From Mycolicibacterium sp. TUM20985 (GTDB lineage Bacteria; Actinomycetota; Actinomycetes; Mycobacteriales; Mycobacteriaceae): 64,000 nucleotides of DNA. Position 1 is the first letter of the stretch, and each line of letters begins with the position of its first letter. The translations under genes and the position numbers were made by a program. Shown one piece after another: positions 24,047-32,912 of this stretch. The DNA is taken from contig NZ_AP027291.1 in the NCBI RefSeq assembly GCF_030295745.1, forward strand, positions 5,456,001 to 5,520,000, written 5' to 3'. Below the pieces are notes generated by a model, which worked only from the letters and a program-made list of their open reading frames with translations, was not told the origin of the DNA and ran no database searches.

Positions 24047-24915
24047 CATCGCTCGAGATCCTCGCGACCGGCCCGCTGGCCCTGCTGGAAGACCTGGGCC
24101 GGCCGGGGCTCGCGCACCTGGGCGTCACCCGGTCGGGCGCGGCCGACCGTCGTTCCCACACGCTGGCCAACAGGCTGGTCGCCAACCCGCCCGATCGCGC
24201 CACCGTCGAGGTCACGTTCGGTGGGTTCTCGGCCCGCGTGCGTGGCGGTGACGTCACCATCGCGGTCACCGGCGCCGATGCGGGTCCGACGGTGGATGGA
24301 ATCCCGTTCGGCATCAACGGCATTCACCATGTTCACGACGGTGCGGTCCTGACCTTCGGCACGCCGCGCGCGGGTGTTCGCAGCTACCTCGCCGTCCGCG
24401 GCGGCATCGACGTCGAGCCGGTGCTGGGGTCCAGAAGCCATGACGTGTTGTCGGCGATCGGGCCGCGGCCGCTCTCCCCGGGTGACGTGCTGCCCATCGG
24501 CGAGCACACCGCCGAGTTCCCCGAGGTCGACCAGGCACCGGTCGCCACGATCGGGGGCGGGGTGGTCGAGTTCCTCGTCGTGCCGGGACCGCGCGACGAC
24601 TGGTTCAGCGACCCGGACGCCCTGGTGCACACCGATTGGGTCGCCTCAGACCGCAGTGACCGCGTCGGGATGCGCCTGTCGGGCCGCGCCATCGAGCACC
24701 GCCGAACCGACCGCCAGCTCCCCAGCGAGGGCACCGACCGCGGCGCAATCCAGGTGCCGCCCAACGGTTTACCCGTCATCTTCGGCCCCGACCATCCTGT
24801 CACCGGTGGCTACCCGGTGATCGGTGTGGTGGCGGATCGCGACGTCGACCGGGTGGCTCAGGTGCGACCAGGACAGCACGTGCGATTGCACTGGTCGCGT
24901 CCCCGCGAACGGTAG
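24043..24915 (+). CDS. pxpC: 5-oxoprolinase subunit C (biotin-dependent carboxylase-like)
   Basis: A 290-residue partner of PxpB. The LEDLGRPGLAHLGVTRSGAAD block (residues about 16-36), Y-L-A-V-R-G-G near residue 118, RVGMRLSGRAI and the G-P-D-H-P-V-T-G-G-Y-P-V-I-G-V-V block near the C-terminus are family hallmarks. GTG at 24043 overlaps the pxpB TGA. The pair corresponds to M. tuberculosis Rv0263c/Rv0264c by position and family. Confidence 0.88.
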   Translation: MTSLEILATGPLALLEDLGRPGLAHLGVTRSGAADRRSHTLANRLVANPPDRATVEVTFGGFSARVRGGDVTIAVTGADAGPTVDGIPFGINGIHHVHDGAVLTFGTPRAGVRSYLAVRGGIDVEPVLGSRSHDVLSAIGPRPLSPGDVLPIGEHTAEFPEVDQAPVATIGGGVVEFLVVPGPRDDWFSDPDALVHTDWVASDRSDRVGMRLSGRAIEHRRTDRQLPSEGTDRGAIQVPPNGLPVIFGPDHPVTGGYPVIGVVADRDVDRVAQVRPGQHVRLHWSRPRER

Positions 24916-24947
24916 TCATCGGCGTCGGCCCCTGGTAGGAACGAGGG

Positions 24948-25493
24948 GTGCTCCACACAGCGCGGCTGGTTCACACGTCCGACCTCGACGGTGAGATGCG
25001 CGAGGACGCCCGCAGGATGCTCGTCGACGCCTTCGCCGACGGCGAGACCGACTTCACCGACGCCGACTGGGAGCACGCCCTCGGCGGGATGCACGCGCTG
25101 ATCTGCGTGCGTGGTGCACTCGTCGCACACGGCGCGGTCGTGCAACGTCGGCTGCTGCATCGAGGCGACGCGCTGCGCTGCGGCTATCTCGAGGCCGTGG
25201 CGGTGCGGGAGGACTGGCGCGGGCAGGGCCTCGCGACCGCCGTGATGGACGCCCTCGAGCAGGTGTTGCGCGGCGCCTACCAGTTGGGTGCGCTCAGCGC
25301 GTCGGAGGCCGGACGGCACATCTACGCCGACCGCGGCTGGTTGCCGTGGCGAGGAACGACGGCCGTGCTGGCCCCCTCCGGGGCGACCCCCACCCCCGAC
25401 GACGACGGGTCGCTGTTCGTGCTCCCACTGGGCGTCGACCTCGACACCACCGGCGAGATCGCGTGCGACTACCGCGACGGCGACGTCTGGTGA
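24948..25493 (+). CDS. aac(2')-I: Aminoglycoside 2'-N-acetyltransferase AAC(2')-I
   Basis: A 181-residue GNAT enzyme. The acetyl-CoA-binding segment V-R-E-D-W-R-G-Q-G-L-A-T-A (around residues 85-97) and the AAC(2')-specific LGALSASEAGRHIYADRGW with the acidic pocket (F-T-D-A-D-W) place it in the chromosomal mycobacterial class, which acetylates the 2'-amine of gentamicin, tobramycin and dibekacin and can also act on peptidoglycan-type substrates in some species. GTG start; the box TAGGAA six bases before is a weak -10. It is chromosomal and syntenic with Rv0262c, so it is not acquired resistance. Confidence 0.88.
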   Translation: MLHTARLVHTSDLDGEMREDARRMLVDAFADGETDFTDADWEHALGGMHALICVRGALVAHGAVVQRRLLHRGDALRCGYLEAVAVREDWRGQGLATAVMDALEQVLRGAYQLGALSASEAGRHIYADRGWLPWRGTTAVLAPSGATPTPDDDGSLFVLPLGVDLDTTGEIACDYRDGDVW

Positions 25494-25631
25494 TCGGCCC
25501 CTGGCGCCTCACGGCACCGTCGGGGCCAGGGTGAGCAGACGTTCACCCCGCAAACACGACACGAGAGCCGCGACTCCCGGGGGCAACGGCCACGTAACCA
25601 TCCGGAAACACGCGATGCCTTGACTAGGGGT

Positions 25632-26789
25632 ATGCCTGACCCCGACTGGGCGCCACTGACCGGGTTTCGGGTGGCGGTGACCTCCGCCCGGCGCGCCGAC
25701 GAGCTGTGCACCCTGCTACGCCGCCGGGGCGCGTCGGTCACCAGCGCCGCGGCGATCGCCATGGTGCCCCTACCCGACGACGACGAGCTGCACGACCACA
25801 CCCGGGCGCTGATCGCCACCCCGCCCGACGTGGTCGTCGCCACGACCGGTATCGGCCTGCGTGGGTGGATCGCCGCCGCCGACGGCTGGGGGTTGGCCGC
25901 GGAGTTGACCACCGCACTGGCCAAGGCCCGCATCGTCTCTCGCGGACCCAAGGCCACCGGCGCCCTGCGGGCGGCCGGGTTGCCCGAGGAGTGGTCCCCG
26001 GAGTCGGAGTCCTCCCGCGAGGTGCTGCAGTACCTACGCGCGGGCGGCATCTCCGGTCTGCGGATCGCCGTGCAGCTGCACGGTGCCACCGCCGAGTGGG
26101 ATCCCTTCCCCGAGTTCCTCGACGAACTGCGCGCCGCAGGCGCCGAGGTCGTGCCGATCCGGGTCTACCGCTGGCACCCCGCCCCACGCGACGGGGCCTT
26201 CGACCAGCTGGTCTGCGGCGTCGCCGAGCACAAGTTCGACGCCGTCAGCTTCACCTCCGCCCCCGCGGTGGCTGCCACGCTGATGCGGGCCGTCGAGATG
26301 GGCATCGAGGACCGTGTGCTCGCGGCGCTGCGTAGCGACGTGCACGCGATGTGCGTGGGACCGGTGACCTCCCGTCCGCTGGTGCGCCTAGGCGTCCCGA
26401 CCTCGGCACCCGAGCGGATGCGACTCGGCGCGCTGGCCCGCCACATCACCGACGAGTTGCCGCTACTGCAGTCCAGGACGGTCACCGTCGCTGGTCACGT
26501 GCTGGAGATCCGCGGTACCTGCGTCCTGGTCGATGGCGTCGTCAAGGATCTGCCCCCCGCCGGCATGGCGACCATCCGGGCGCTGGCGCACAGCCCGGGC
26601 AACGTCGTGTCCCGCGCTGACCTGCTCAACGCGCTGCCCGGCGGCGGGACCGACACGCACGCCGTCGAAACGGCGGTGCTGCGGCTGCGGACGGCACTGG
26701 GCGACAAGCACATCGTGTCGACGGTGGTGAAGCGCGGCTACCGCCTGGCCGTCGACGACCATCCCGTGGGCTCGCCGACGCTACGGTAG
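25632..26789 (+). CDS. nnaR: NnaR-type regulator: uroporphyrinogen-III synthase domain fused to winged helix
   Basis: A 385-residue fusion. Residues 10-265 form a HemD-like two-lobe domain (FRVAVTSARRADELCTLLRRRG; F-T-S-A-P-A-V near 210). Residues about 285-372 form an OmpR/PhoB-type winged helix (VLVDGVVKDLPPAGMATIRAL ... LRTALGDKHIVSTVVKRGYRL). This is the architecture of actinobacterial NnaR, which together with GlnR activates nitrate and nitrite assimilation genes such as nirBD; it has no phospho-acceptor receiver domain. ATG 25632 was chosen over TTG 25620. Its gene lies just beyond nirBD, with a hairpin after its stop. Confidence 0.85.
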   Translation: MPDPDWAPLTGFRVAVTSARRADELCTLLRRRGASVTSAAAIAMVPLPDDDELHDHTRALIATPPDVVVATTGIGLRGWIAAADGWGLAAELTTALAKARIVSRGPKATGALRAAGLPEEWSPESESSREVLQYLRAGGISGLRIAVQLHGATAEWDPFPEFLDELRAAGAEVVPIRVYRWHPAPRDGAFDQLVCGVAEHKFDAVSFTSAPAVAATLMRAVEMGIEDRVLAALRSDVHAMCVGPVTSRPLVRLGVPTSAPERMRLGALARHITDELPLLQSRTVTVAGHVLEIRGTCVLVDGVVKDLPPAGMATIRALAHSPGNVVSRADLLNALPGGGTDTHAVETAVLRLRTALGDKHIVSTVVKRGYRLAVDDHPVGSPTLR

Positions 26790-26819
26790 TTGCGCGGATC
26801 GGCCGTGAAATCGCGCAAC
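26789..26819 (+). terminator. Hairpin after nnaR
   Basis: GTTGCGCG at 26789-26796 pairs with CGCGCAAC at 26812-26819 around a 15-base loop, beginning at the last base of the nnaR stop. There is no T tract, so termination may be partial. A TAGGCT -10 box for the next gene follows at 26825. Confidence 0.5.
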
Positions 26820-26838
26820 GACCGTAGGCTCGGCGCTG

Positions 26839-27714
26839 ATGGTGATGAGCGGCAGTGCGGTCCTGGACACCTACCGTTATCTGCGCGGCGGCATGGCGGT
26901 GATGATCGTCATGCTCGGCGCGGCGGTGGTGATAGAACGCCTGCGGGCCACCTGCTGGCAGACCTCCATCAGCGAGTACTACTTCACGTCCGCGCACGCC
27001 GTGTTCATCGCGGCGCTCTGCGCCATCGGGGCGATGCTCATCGTCTACAAGGGAAGCAGTGACACCGAAGACGTCCTGCTGAACCTTGCCGGCATCCTGG
27101 CCTTCGTCGTCGCGATGGTTCCGACGTCGCGACCCGGACTAGCTTGCGGGGGTGCGCGATTGGACATCGGCAGCCAGTCGGCGATCGCGAACGCCTGGGC
27201 CGTCGTCATCGCGCTGGTGGTGTCCCGGGCCGCGTCGTGGTGGATGTACCACCGCACGGGGACCATGCCACGGCGCAGCGTGCTCGGCACCTGGGCGGTG
27301 TGGGGGCAGCGCGTGCTGCTCGCGACGGGTGTCGTCACCCTGGCCGCGGCACCCGACTGGTTCCGCGCGAATGCCCACGGCGTCGCCGCGGTGGCCATGT
27401 TCGCCTCGATCATCCTGACGGTGGTGATCACCGCGTTCGTCGCGGGCAACCAGGATGCCGAGAAGTGTCCGCATCGCAGGCGTTACCAGCTGATCTATCA
27501 AACGATCTCGGTGGCCATGGGGCTGACGCTGGTGGCGGCCGTGTGCCTGCACCAGCTCTTGGACGGGTTCAACCACGCGACCATCGTCGTCGAGGTGGCC
27601 CTGATCGCGGGCTTCGCGGCGTACTGGCTGATCCAGACCGTCGAACTGTGGGGCACCTCGACCCGGGTCGGCCTCGTCGAGCAGGACGCAAGCCGGCTCA
27701 TGCGCGCGCTCTAG
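26839..27714 (+). CDS. Hypothetical multi-pass membrane protein
   Basis: A 291-residue protein with about seven hydrophobic segments spread over the whole length. The first loop carries a conserved-looking I-S-E-Y-Y-F-T-S-A-H-A-V-F run, seen in an uncharacterised actinobacterial membrane family. Cys and His occur in the cytosolic loop EKCPHRRR. ATG at 26839 is eight bases after TAGGCT, consistent with leaderless transcription. Its stop codon shares CTAG with the convergent nirD stop. Function unknown. Confidence 0.7.
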   Translation: MVMSGSAVLDTYRYLRGGMAVMIVMLGAAVVIERLRATCWQTSISEYYFTSAHAVFIAALCAIGAMLIVYKGSSDTEDVLLNLAGILAFVVAMVPTSRPGLACGGARLDIGSQSAIANAWAVVIALVVSRAASWWMYHRTGTMPRRSVLGTWAVWGQRVLLATGVVTLAAAPDWFRANAHGVAAVAMFASIILTVVITAFVAGNQDAEKCPHRRRYQLIYQTISVAMGLTLVAAVCLHQLLDGFNHATIVVEVALIAGFAAYWLIQTVELWGTSTRVGLVEQDASRLMRAL

Positions 27715-28067
27715 GAGCCCACCTCGACGCGTCCGTCATCGGTGATCCTGGTCCGGTAGACGGGCAGCACGACGTCGGGGGTGTCGAGACAGCTGCCGTC
27801 ATCCAGCGCGAACGCCTGCTTCTTGAGTGGCGACTGCACACATCGCCGTCCGGCACGGTCTCCGACGATGCCGCGCGACATCACCGCCGCACCCGAGAAC
27901 GGGTCGACGTTCCCGATCGCCCAGAGCGAACCGTCGTCGAGACGGAACACCGCCACCTGGACCCCGCCGGGCAGCAGCACGCCCGCGCCGCGGCCCGGCA
28001 GCAGGCGGTCGTAGTCGCACGCCGAGGTCCATACCCGGACCTCCCTGGCATCGTCGAGCAGTGTCAT
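27711..28067 (-). CDS. nirD: Nitrite reductase [NAD(P)H] small subunit
   Basis: A 118-residue Rieske-fold protein lacking the cluster ligands, as is normal for NirD (it has C17 and C76-region cysteines but no CxH pairs). It pairs with NirB in the cytosol to reduce nitrite to ammonium. V-A-V-F-R-L-D-D-G-S-L-W-A-I-G-N-V-D-P and S-P-L-K-K-Q-A-F-A-L-D-D-G are conserved motifs. It lies 10 bases after nirB in the same operon, and its stop overlaps that of the convergent membrane-protein gene. Confidence 0.9.
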   Translation of the reverse strand: MTLLDDAREVRVWTSACDYDRLLPGRGAGVLLPGGVQVAVFRLDDGSLWAIGNVDPFSGAAVMSRGIVGDRAGRRCVQSPLKKQAFALDDGSCLDTPDVVLPVYRTRITDDGRVEVGS

Positions 28068-28077
28068 GGTTCTCCCC

Positions 28078-30585
28078 TCACCGGACCGTCGGCATGCCGA
28101 TGGGCACCTTCCGGCCGGATCGCTTGGTGAATTCGATTGTGGGATCGACGACTTCGGGCGCGTTGACGAACGATACGAACCGCGACAACTTGTCGGGATC
28201 GTCGAGCACCCCCTTCCATTCGCAGCCGTAGCCGTCGACGTGCCTGGCGACGGCGTCCTCGAACTCCGCGGCCAAGCCGAGCGAGTCGTGGCACACCACG
28301 TCGCGCAGATGATCCAGGCCGCCCTCCAGGCCCTCCACCCACGGCGCGGTGCGTTGGAGTCGGTCCGCGGTGCGGATGTAGAACATCAGGAAGCGGTCGA
28401 CGTAGCGGATCAGCGTCTCGTCGTCGAGATCGCCGGCCAGCAGCTGCGCGTGTCGTGGTGTCGCGCCGCCGTTTCCGCCGACGTAGAGGTTCCACCCGGT
28501 CTCGGTGGCGATGACCCCGACGTCCTTGCCCCGCGCCTCGGCGCATTCCCGCGCACAGCCGGACACGCCCATCTTGATCTTGTGCGGGGCGCGCAGTCCG
28601 CGGTACCGCAGCTCGAGGTCGATCGCCATCTGCACCGAATCCTGTTGGCCGTAGCGGCACCAGTCGCTGCCGACACAGCTCTTCACGGTGCGCAACGCCT
28701 TGCCGTAGGCGTGGCCGGACTCCATGCCGCCGTCGACGAGCCGGCGCCAGATCAGGGGCAGCTGGTCGACGGTCGCGCCGAACATGTCGATGCGCTGCCC
28801 GCCGGTGATCTTGGTGTACAGGCCGAAGTCGCGGGCGATCTCGCCGATCAGGATCAGCTGCTCGGCGGTGATGTCCCCGCCAGGCACCCTTGGCACCACC
28901 GAGTAGCTGCCGTTGCGCTGGATGTTCGCCAGGAAGTGGTCGTTGGAATCCTGCAGCGAGGCCTGCTCGCCGTCGAGGATGTGCTCCGAGCTCGTCGACG
29001 CCAGGATGGAGGCGACCACGGGTTTGCAGATGTCGCAACCACTTCCGTTGCCGTAGCGTGCGACGAGGCCCGAGAACGTACGGACGCCCGACGCGGCGAC
29101 GATCTCGAACAGCTCGGCGCGCGACTGCGCGAAGTGCTCGCACAGCGCCTTCGACTGCACCACGCCGTGCGACTCCAGCAGTTGTTTCAGAAGTGGGACA
29201 CAGGATCCGCACGACGTGCCCGCCTTGGTGCAGTTCTTCAAGGCGGGCACATCCGTGCAGCCGTCGGTGATCGCGTCGGTGAGATCACCCTTGCTGACGT
29301 TGTTGCAGGAGCAGATCTGGGCCGCGGCTGGCAGGGCACCGAGGCCGAGTGTCGCTCCCTCTGAATCGGATCCGGCCGGCGCGATGATAGCGAGCGGGTC
29401 GCCCGGCAGTTGCTCGCCGACCATCGGCCGCAGCATGCCGTAGGCGGACGCATCACCCACCAGGATGCCGCCGAGCAGAGTGCGGGCGTCATCGGAGAGC
29501 ACCAGTTTGGCGTAGGTCTGCTTGACGGCGTCGTTGACCACGACCTCGAGACAGTCGGGGGTGACACCCATCGCGTCGCCGAAGCTCGCCACGTCGACAC
29601 CAAGAAGCTTCAGCTTGGTGGACATGTCGGCGACGCCGAACTCCGCGGAGCCGCCGAGCAGCCCGTCGGCGACGACCTCCGCGCTGGTGTAGCCCGGGCC
29701 CACCAGCCCGTAGCAGCGGCCCTCGATCGCAGCCACCTCACCGATCGCATACACATCGGAATAGCCGGTGGCACAACGGGCGTCGGTGAGCACCCCGCCG
29801 CGGTCGGCCACCGGGATACCTGCAGCGCGCGCGAGTTCGTCTCGCGGCCGCACACCCGCCGCGAAGATCACCACCCCCGCGTCGATCGCGGAACCGTCGG
29901 TCAGGTTGACGCGGACACCGCCGTCGGCCGCCTCGATGGAGGTGGTACCGACGTCGGAGTGCACGCTGATGCCGAGTTCCCCGACCATCCGCTGCAGCAA
30001 CGCGCCACCGGCCTCGTCGAGCTGCTGGCTCATCAGTCGCGGTGAGCGTTCGACGACGTGTGGCGTCAACCCGAACTGGCGCAACGCATTCGCGGCCTCC
30101 AGACCGAGCAGCCCCCCGCCGACCACCACCCCCGCCGCGGCGTCACCAGCTCGCCGCGCCCCGTCGCGGATCCCGTCGAGGTCGTCCAGAGTGCGGTAGA
30201 CGTGACAGTGGGGCAGGTCATGACCGGGGACGGGCGGCACGAAGGCATACGAGCCGGTGGCTAATACCAGTGCGTCGTAAGCGATTCTGCGGCCCAACAC
30301 CGTCGTGACGTAACGACCAGCCGGGTCGATCCTGGTGGCCCGGTCCCGCAGGATCAGCTCGACGTGGTCGTCACCGGCATAGTCGTTGCCCGCGAGCGCC
30401 ATCCGACCGCGGTCCCAGTGCTCGGTGTAACCGGTCAGGCCGACGCGGTCGTAGGCGGCCTCGCGCTCCTCGGCCAGGACGGTCACCCACCAGACATCCG
30501 AGACGTCGCGCGCCCGCAGGGCCTCCACGAACCGGTGGCCGACCATGCCGTGCCCGATGACGACGACCCGCTTCTGCAAAGGCAT
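28078..30585 (-). CDS. nirB: Nitrite reductase [NAD(P)H] large subunit
   Basis: An 835-residue enzyme that reduces nitrite to ammonium with six electrons from NAD(P)H. N-terminal FAD and NAD(P) Rossmann domains (VVIGHGMVGHRF at residues 8-19; VVVGGGLLGLEAA near 150) are followed by a BFD-like [2Fe-2S] domain (CSCNNVSKGDL ... CGSC), a second CxxC (GSGCDICKP), and the sirohaem/[4Fe-4S] domain with C637, C643, C677 and C681 in CX5C and CX3C spacing. ATG at 30585 lies six bases after TAGCGT, so the mRNA looks leaderless. NnaR/GlnR control is expected from family knowledge. Confidence 0.95.
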   Translation of the reverse strand: MPLQKRVVVIGHGMVGHRFVEALRARDVSDVWWVTVLAEEREAAYDRVGLTGYTEHWDRGRMALAGNDYAGDDHVELILRDRATRIDPAGRYVTTVLGRRIAYDALVLATGSYAFVPPVPGHDLPHCHVYRTLDDLDGIRDGARRAGDAAAGVVVGGGLLGLEAANALRQFGLTPHVVERSPRLMSQQLDEAGGALLQRMVGELGISVHSDVGTTSIEAADGGVRVNLTDGSAIDAGVVIFAAGVRPRDELARAAGIPVADRGGVLTDARCATGYSDVYAIGEVAAIEGRCYGLVGPGYTSAEVVADGLLGGSAEFGVADMSTKLKLLGVDVASFGDAMGVTPDCLEVVVNDAVKQTYAKLVLSDDARTLLGGILVGDASAYGMLRPMVGEQLPGDPLAIIAPAGSDSEGATLGLGALPAAAQICSCNNVSKGDLTDAITDGCTDVPALKNCTKAGTSCGSCVPLLKQLLESHGVVQSKALCEHFAQSRAELFEIVAASGVRTFSGLVARYGNGSGCDICKPVVASILASTSSEHILDGEQASLQDSNDHFLANIQRNGSYSVVPRVPGGDITAEQLILIGEIARDFGLYTKITGGQRIDMFGATVDQLPLIWRRLVDGGMESGHAYGKALRTVKSCVGSDWCRYGQQDSVQMAIDLELRYRGLRAPHKIKMGVSGCARECAEARGKDVGVIATETGWNLYVGGNGGATPRHAQLLAGDLDDETLIRYVDRFLMFYIRTADRLQRTAPWVEGLEGGLDHLRDVVCHDSLGLAAEFEDAVARHVDGYGCEWKGVLDDPDKLSRFVSFVNAPEVVDPTIEFTKRSGRKVPIGMPTVR

Positions 30586-30647
30586 GCCGTCACGCTAGAG
30601 AGCCGACGTTGCCGTCATGTCGCCTCGCGTGAAGCACCCGTCACGGT

Positions 30648-30681
30648 GTGCTCACCCACCGCCGGACCGGGCTGTGAGCAC
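30648..30681. repeat. Inverted repeat upstream of nirB
   Basis: GTGCTCAC at 30648-30655 and GTGAGCAC at 30674-30681 form a perfect 8-bp inverted repeat 18 bases apart, 63-96 bases before the nirB start and immediately after the stop of the preceding minus-strand gene. It could be an activator site (GlnR or NnaR) or a weak terminator. Confidence 0.45.
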
Positions 30682-31068
30682 TCAGACGTGGCCGGCGTTC
30701 GTGGGTGTCGTCGTGCCGTACGGATTGGAGATGGTCGCCGGTGCCGACGGGGTCGACTCGTCGCCCGGCGCCGGCCCGGCGTCGGGCGCCCCGGTGATCG
30801 GCGGTACACCCGAATCCTGGCTCGTCTGGACGCTGGGGACCGCATAGCTCTCCCGCGTCGACGACGACGTGGTGTACGGCGCCGCCGACGTCGTGTCCAC
30901 GTACGGGGCAGGTGGAACGAACGCGGGCGCGTGTGAGGAGTCCGAGGTCCGGATCACCGCCACCACCAGGATCGCGACCAGCGCTACGGCCGCGGCCGCC
31001 GCGGCCCAGATCACGGCGGGGTGATCACGGCCCGTCTCCCGGTCGTCCTCGTCATCCACGGCCGGCAT
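30682..31068 (-). CDS. Single-pass membrane protein with Ser/Thr/Pro-rich outer domain
   Basis: A 128-residue protein: acidic cytosolic start (MPAVDDEDDRETGRD), one membrane segment at about residues 19-41, then an extracytoplasmic Ser/Thr/Pro/Tyr-rich disordered region with no recognisable fold. Such layouts in mycobacteria are often O-glycosylated or wall-spanning stalks. It ends just before the inverted repeat upstream of nirB. Function unknown. Confidence 0.7.
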   Translation of the reverse strand: MPAVDDEDDRETGRDHPAVIWAAAAAAVALVAILVVAVIRTSDSSHAPAFVPPAPYVDTTSAAPYTTSSSTRESYAVPSVQTSQDSGVPPITGAPDAGPAPGDESTPSAPATISNPYGTTTPTNAGHV

Positions 31069-31103
31069 GGTAGAGCCACCGGCCGAACATCGGGGAAACT
31101 CGT

Positions 31104-31622
31104 TCAGTCGTCCAGCAGGGTGAACTCGTGCCGGTAGGTGCCGTCGCCGTTGCGAGTCGTCGCCACCTGACCGCGCGACCCGATGAAGGTGCCGGTGCCC
31201 CCGACGACCGCCCGCAACTGTGGTGCGCTTGGCGTCATCTCGACGGCCTCGCCGCGGTAGGTCGACTCGCCAATCACCGCCAGCATGTTGCCTCCGCCGA
31301 GGTCGAAGGACAGCTGGCCGAGCCGGTCGGCGTCGACGTCACCGGTCTCGGCGTCGGGAACGTCCGCGGTGATGAGGAAGCCGGTCAACAGGCCGTTCTC
31401 GCCGTGGTCCCCGGTGATGACGGACTCATACAGCACCGCATCGGCCACACTCGCTCCTGGCATGTCCGCGTCGACGGGATGCAGGGCGGGCGGCTGCTGG
31501 GTCAGCACGAACGTGTGGGTTCGACCCTCGGCCTGCGCCGGCGGCAGGGCCCCGACACCGACGCACGCGAAGCCGATCGCTGCGACGGCCGTCAGGGCGC
31601 GCATTCCTGCGTGAACGTGCAT
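31104..31622 (-). CDS. Secreted allene-oxide-cyclase/dirigent-like beta-barrel protein
   Basis: A 172-residue protein with a signal peptide (residues 1-31, cleavage expected after PAQA). The mature domain (VLYESVITGDHGENGLLTG, LAVIGESTYRG, VVGGTGTFIGSRGQVATT and a C-terminal H-E-F-T-L-L-D strand) resembles AOC-barrel/dirigent-like proteins, eight-stranded barrels that hold a hydrophobic ligand. ATG at 31622 follows GGAGG. Ligand and role in mycobacteria are unknown. Confidence 0.65.
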   Translation of the reverse strand: MHVHAGMRALTAVAAIGFACVGVGALPPAQAEGRTHTFVLTQQPPALHPVDADMPGASVADAVLYESVITGDHGENGLLTGFLITADVPDAETGDVDADRLGQLSFDLGGGNMLAVIGESTYRGEAVEMTPSAPQLRAVVGGTGTFIGSRGQVATTRNGDGTYRHEFTLLDD

Positions 31623-31690
31623 CGCACTACCTCCGGTCGAACCGCCGAACGGTGACGACTCACAGGCGGTTGCGGTGAACCTAGCGCGCG

Positions 31691-32449
31691 TCAGCGCCAG
31701 CGGGCCAGCAGCGTCTCCGCATGACCGGACAGCACCCGCTGGAAGAACGGGCCGAAGCTGATGCGCCCGACCCCGAGCGGGCCGAACGACGCGGGATCAT
31801 CGGTGTCGGGTATCGCGATGGCGTTCACCGGCAGCGGCAGTTCGGACGTCAGGCGTCGCATGGTGTCGTCATCGTGGCGCCCGACGGGGTACAGGCTGTC
31901 GGCACCGGCGTCGGCCGCCAGCGTCAGGCGGGCGATGGCGCGATCGACGCGATCGGACTCGTCGCCGTCCCCCCTGATGAAGAGGTCGGTCCTGGCGTTG
32001 AGGACCACGTGCACGCCCGCCGCATCCGAGGCCGCGCGCAATTCGCCGACCAGCGCGGCATGCTCCTCGGGCGTGCGCAGCCGCTTGTTCTCCTTGTGCA
32101 CGGTGTCTTCGATGTTCAGCCCCACCGCACCCGCCGCGAGGAGCCCGTCGATCAGGCGCTCGGCCGTTTCGCCGTACCCCGATTCGACGTCCACCGAGAT
32201 GGGCACGTCGACCGCGCCGGTGATCTGTGCGACGCGCGCCGTCAGATCGTCGAATGACATGCCCTCACCGTCGGCCTTGCCCACCGAGTCCGCCACGGGG
32301 TGACTGCCGACGGTCAGCGCGGCAAATCCGGCGCCGACCGCGATCGTGGCCGACCACGCGTCCCATACCGTCGGCAAGACCACCGGGTTGCCTGACACGT
32401 GCAGCGCCTTCAGCGCCGCCGCCCGCTCTTGAAGAACCTCTTTCGACAC
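31691..32449 (-). CDS. Isocitrate lyase/PEP-mutase family enzyme
   Basis: A 252-residue TIM-barrel enzyme of the ICL/PEP mutase superfamily. Motifs: NPVVLPTVWDAWSA at the start, ALTVGSHPVADS, VPISVDVESGYG (the D-x-D/E metal-binding strand), VGLNIEDTVHKENKRL, and NARTDLF. Family members form or cleave C-C or P-C bonds of oxalacetate-like acids (methylisocitrate lyase, oxaloacetate hydrolase, carboxyphosphonate mutase); the substrate here is unclear because the ICL K-K-C-G-H signature is missing. GTG at 32449 has a strong GGAGG, so it is preferred to upstream in-frame starts near 32512. Confidence 0.78.
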   Translation of the reverse strand: MSKEVLQERAAALKALHVSGNPVVLPTVWDAWSATIAVGAGFAALTVGSHPVADSVGKADGEGMSFDDLTARVAQITGAVDVPISVDVESGYGETAERLIDGLLAAGAVGLNIEDTVHKENKRLRTPEEHAALVGELRAASDAAGVHVVLNARTDLFIRGDGDESDRVDRAIARLTLAADAGADSLYPVGRHDDDTMRRLTSELPLPVNAIAIPDTDDPASFGPLGVGRISFGPFFQRVLSGHAETLLARWR

Positions 32450-32565
32450 TTCTTCGACCTCCGCTGTTTCGACGTGACCCGTCTCACTCTTATCTCTGTC
32501 TGTGACTAGCATCGATTGTCGTACTGTGATCCGTGACACCCTTCAGCCCAAGGAGGTCAACTCCG

Positions 32566-32871
32566 TTGTCCACTACCACCGAACTCGACCAGCTACACGA
32601 GTTGATCGGCGGCCTCCGCCGTTGCGTCTCGTCGTTGGCTTCACGCTACGGCGACACCGCTGCGATGCGCCGCATCGTCAACGATGCCGAACGCATTCAG
32701 AACGACATCGACCGGCTCGACATCGATGCCGAGGAGTTGAACCTTGCGCGAGGGGTAAGCCACCACCACCACATCGGGGAGAAGATCGGAATCCCCGACA
32801 CCCAGTACGCCAGCGACTTCTGGCAGGACGTGGACGACGACGGTCCCGTCAGCCCGTCGCCGTTCGATTGA
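32566..32871 (+). CDS. Small conserved protein linked to Sdh1 (Rv0250c-like)
   Basis: A 101-residue cytosolic protein: an N-terminal helical part (ELDQLHELIGGLRRCVSSL, then RRIVNDAERIQNDIDRLD) and a short C-terminal region with a His run (SHHHH) and GIPDTQYASDFWQDVDDDG. It matches my memory of M. tuberculosis Rv0250c, which sits next to the same succinate dehydrogenase genes. TTG at 32566 is chosen because AAGGAGG ends nine bases before it. It is first in the sdh operon, 41 bases before sdhC. A role in Sdh1 assembly or regulation is inference. Confidence 0.75.
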   Translation: MSTTTELDQLHELIGGLRRCVSSLASRYGDTAAMRRIVNDAERIQNDIDRLDIDAEELNLARGVSHHHHIGEKIGIPDTQYASDFWQDVDDDGPVSPSPFD

Positions 32872-32912
32872 CCGTTCCACCCCGGATTTCACGACGAAGT
32901 GAGGAACAACCC

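Noticed and set aside
24948..25493. Acquired aminoglycoside resistance gene
   Set aside because: It sits in conserved synteny with mycobacterial chromosomes, has the same base composition, and has no mobile element nearby.
32450..32539. Longer N-terminus for the PEP-mutase family protein
   Set aside because: The GTG at 32449 has a near-consensus GGAGG, and the added residues are unlike the family.
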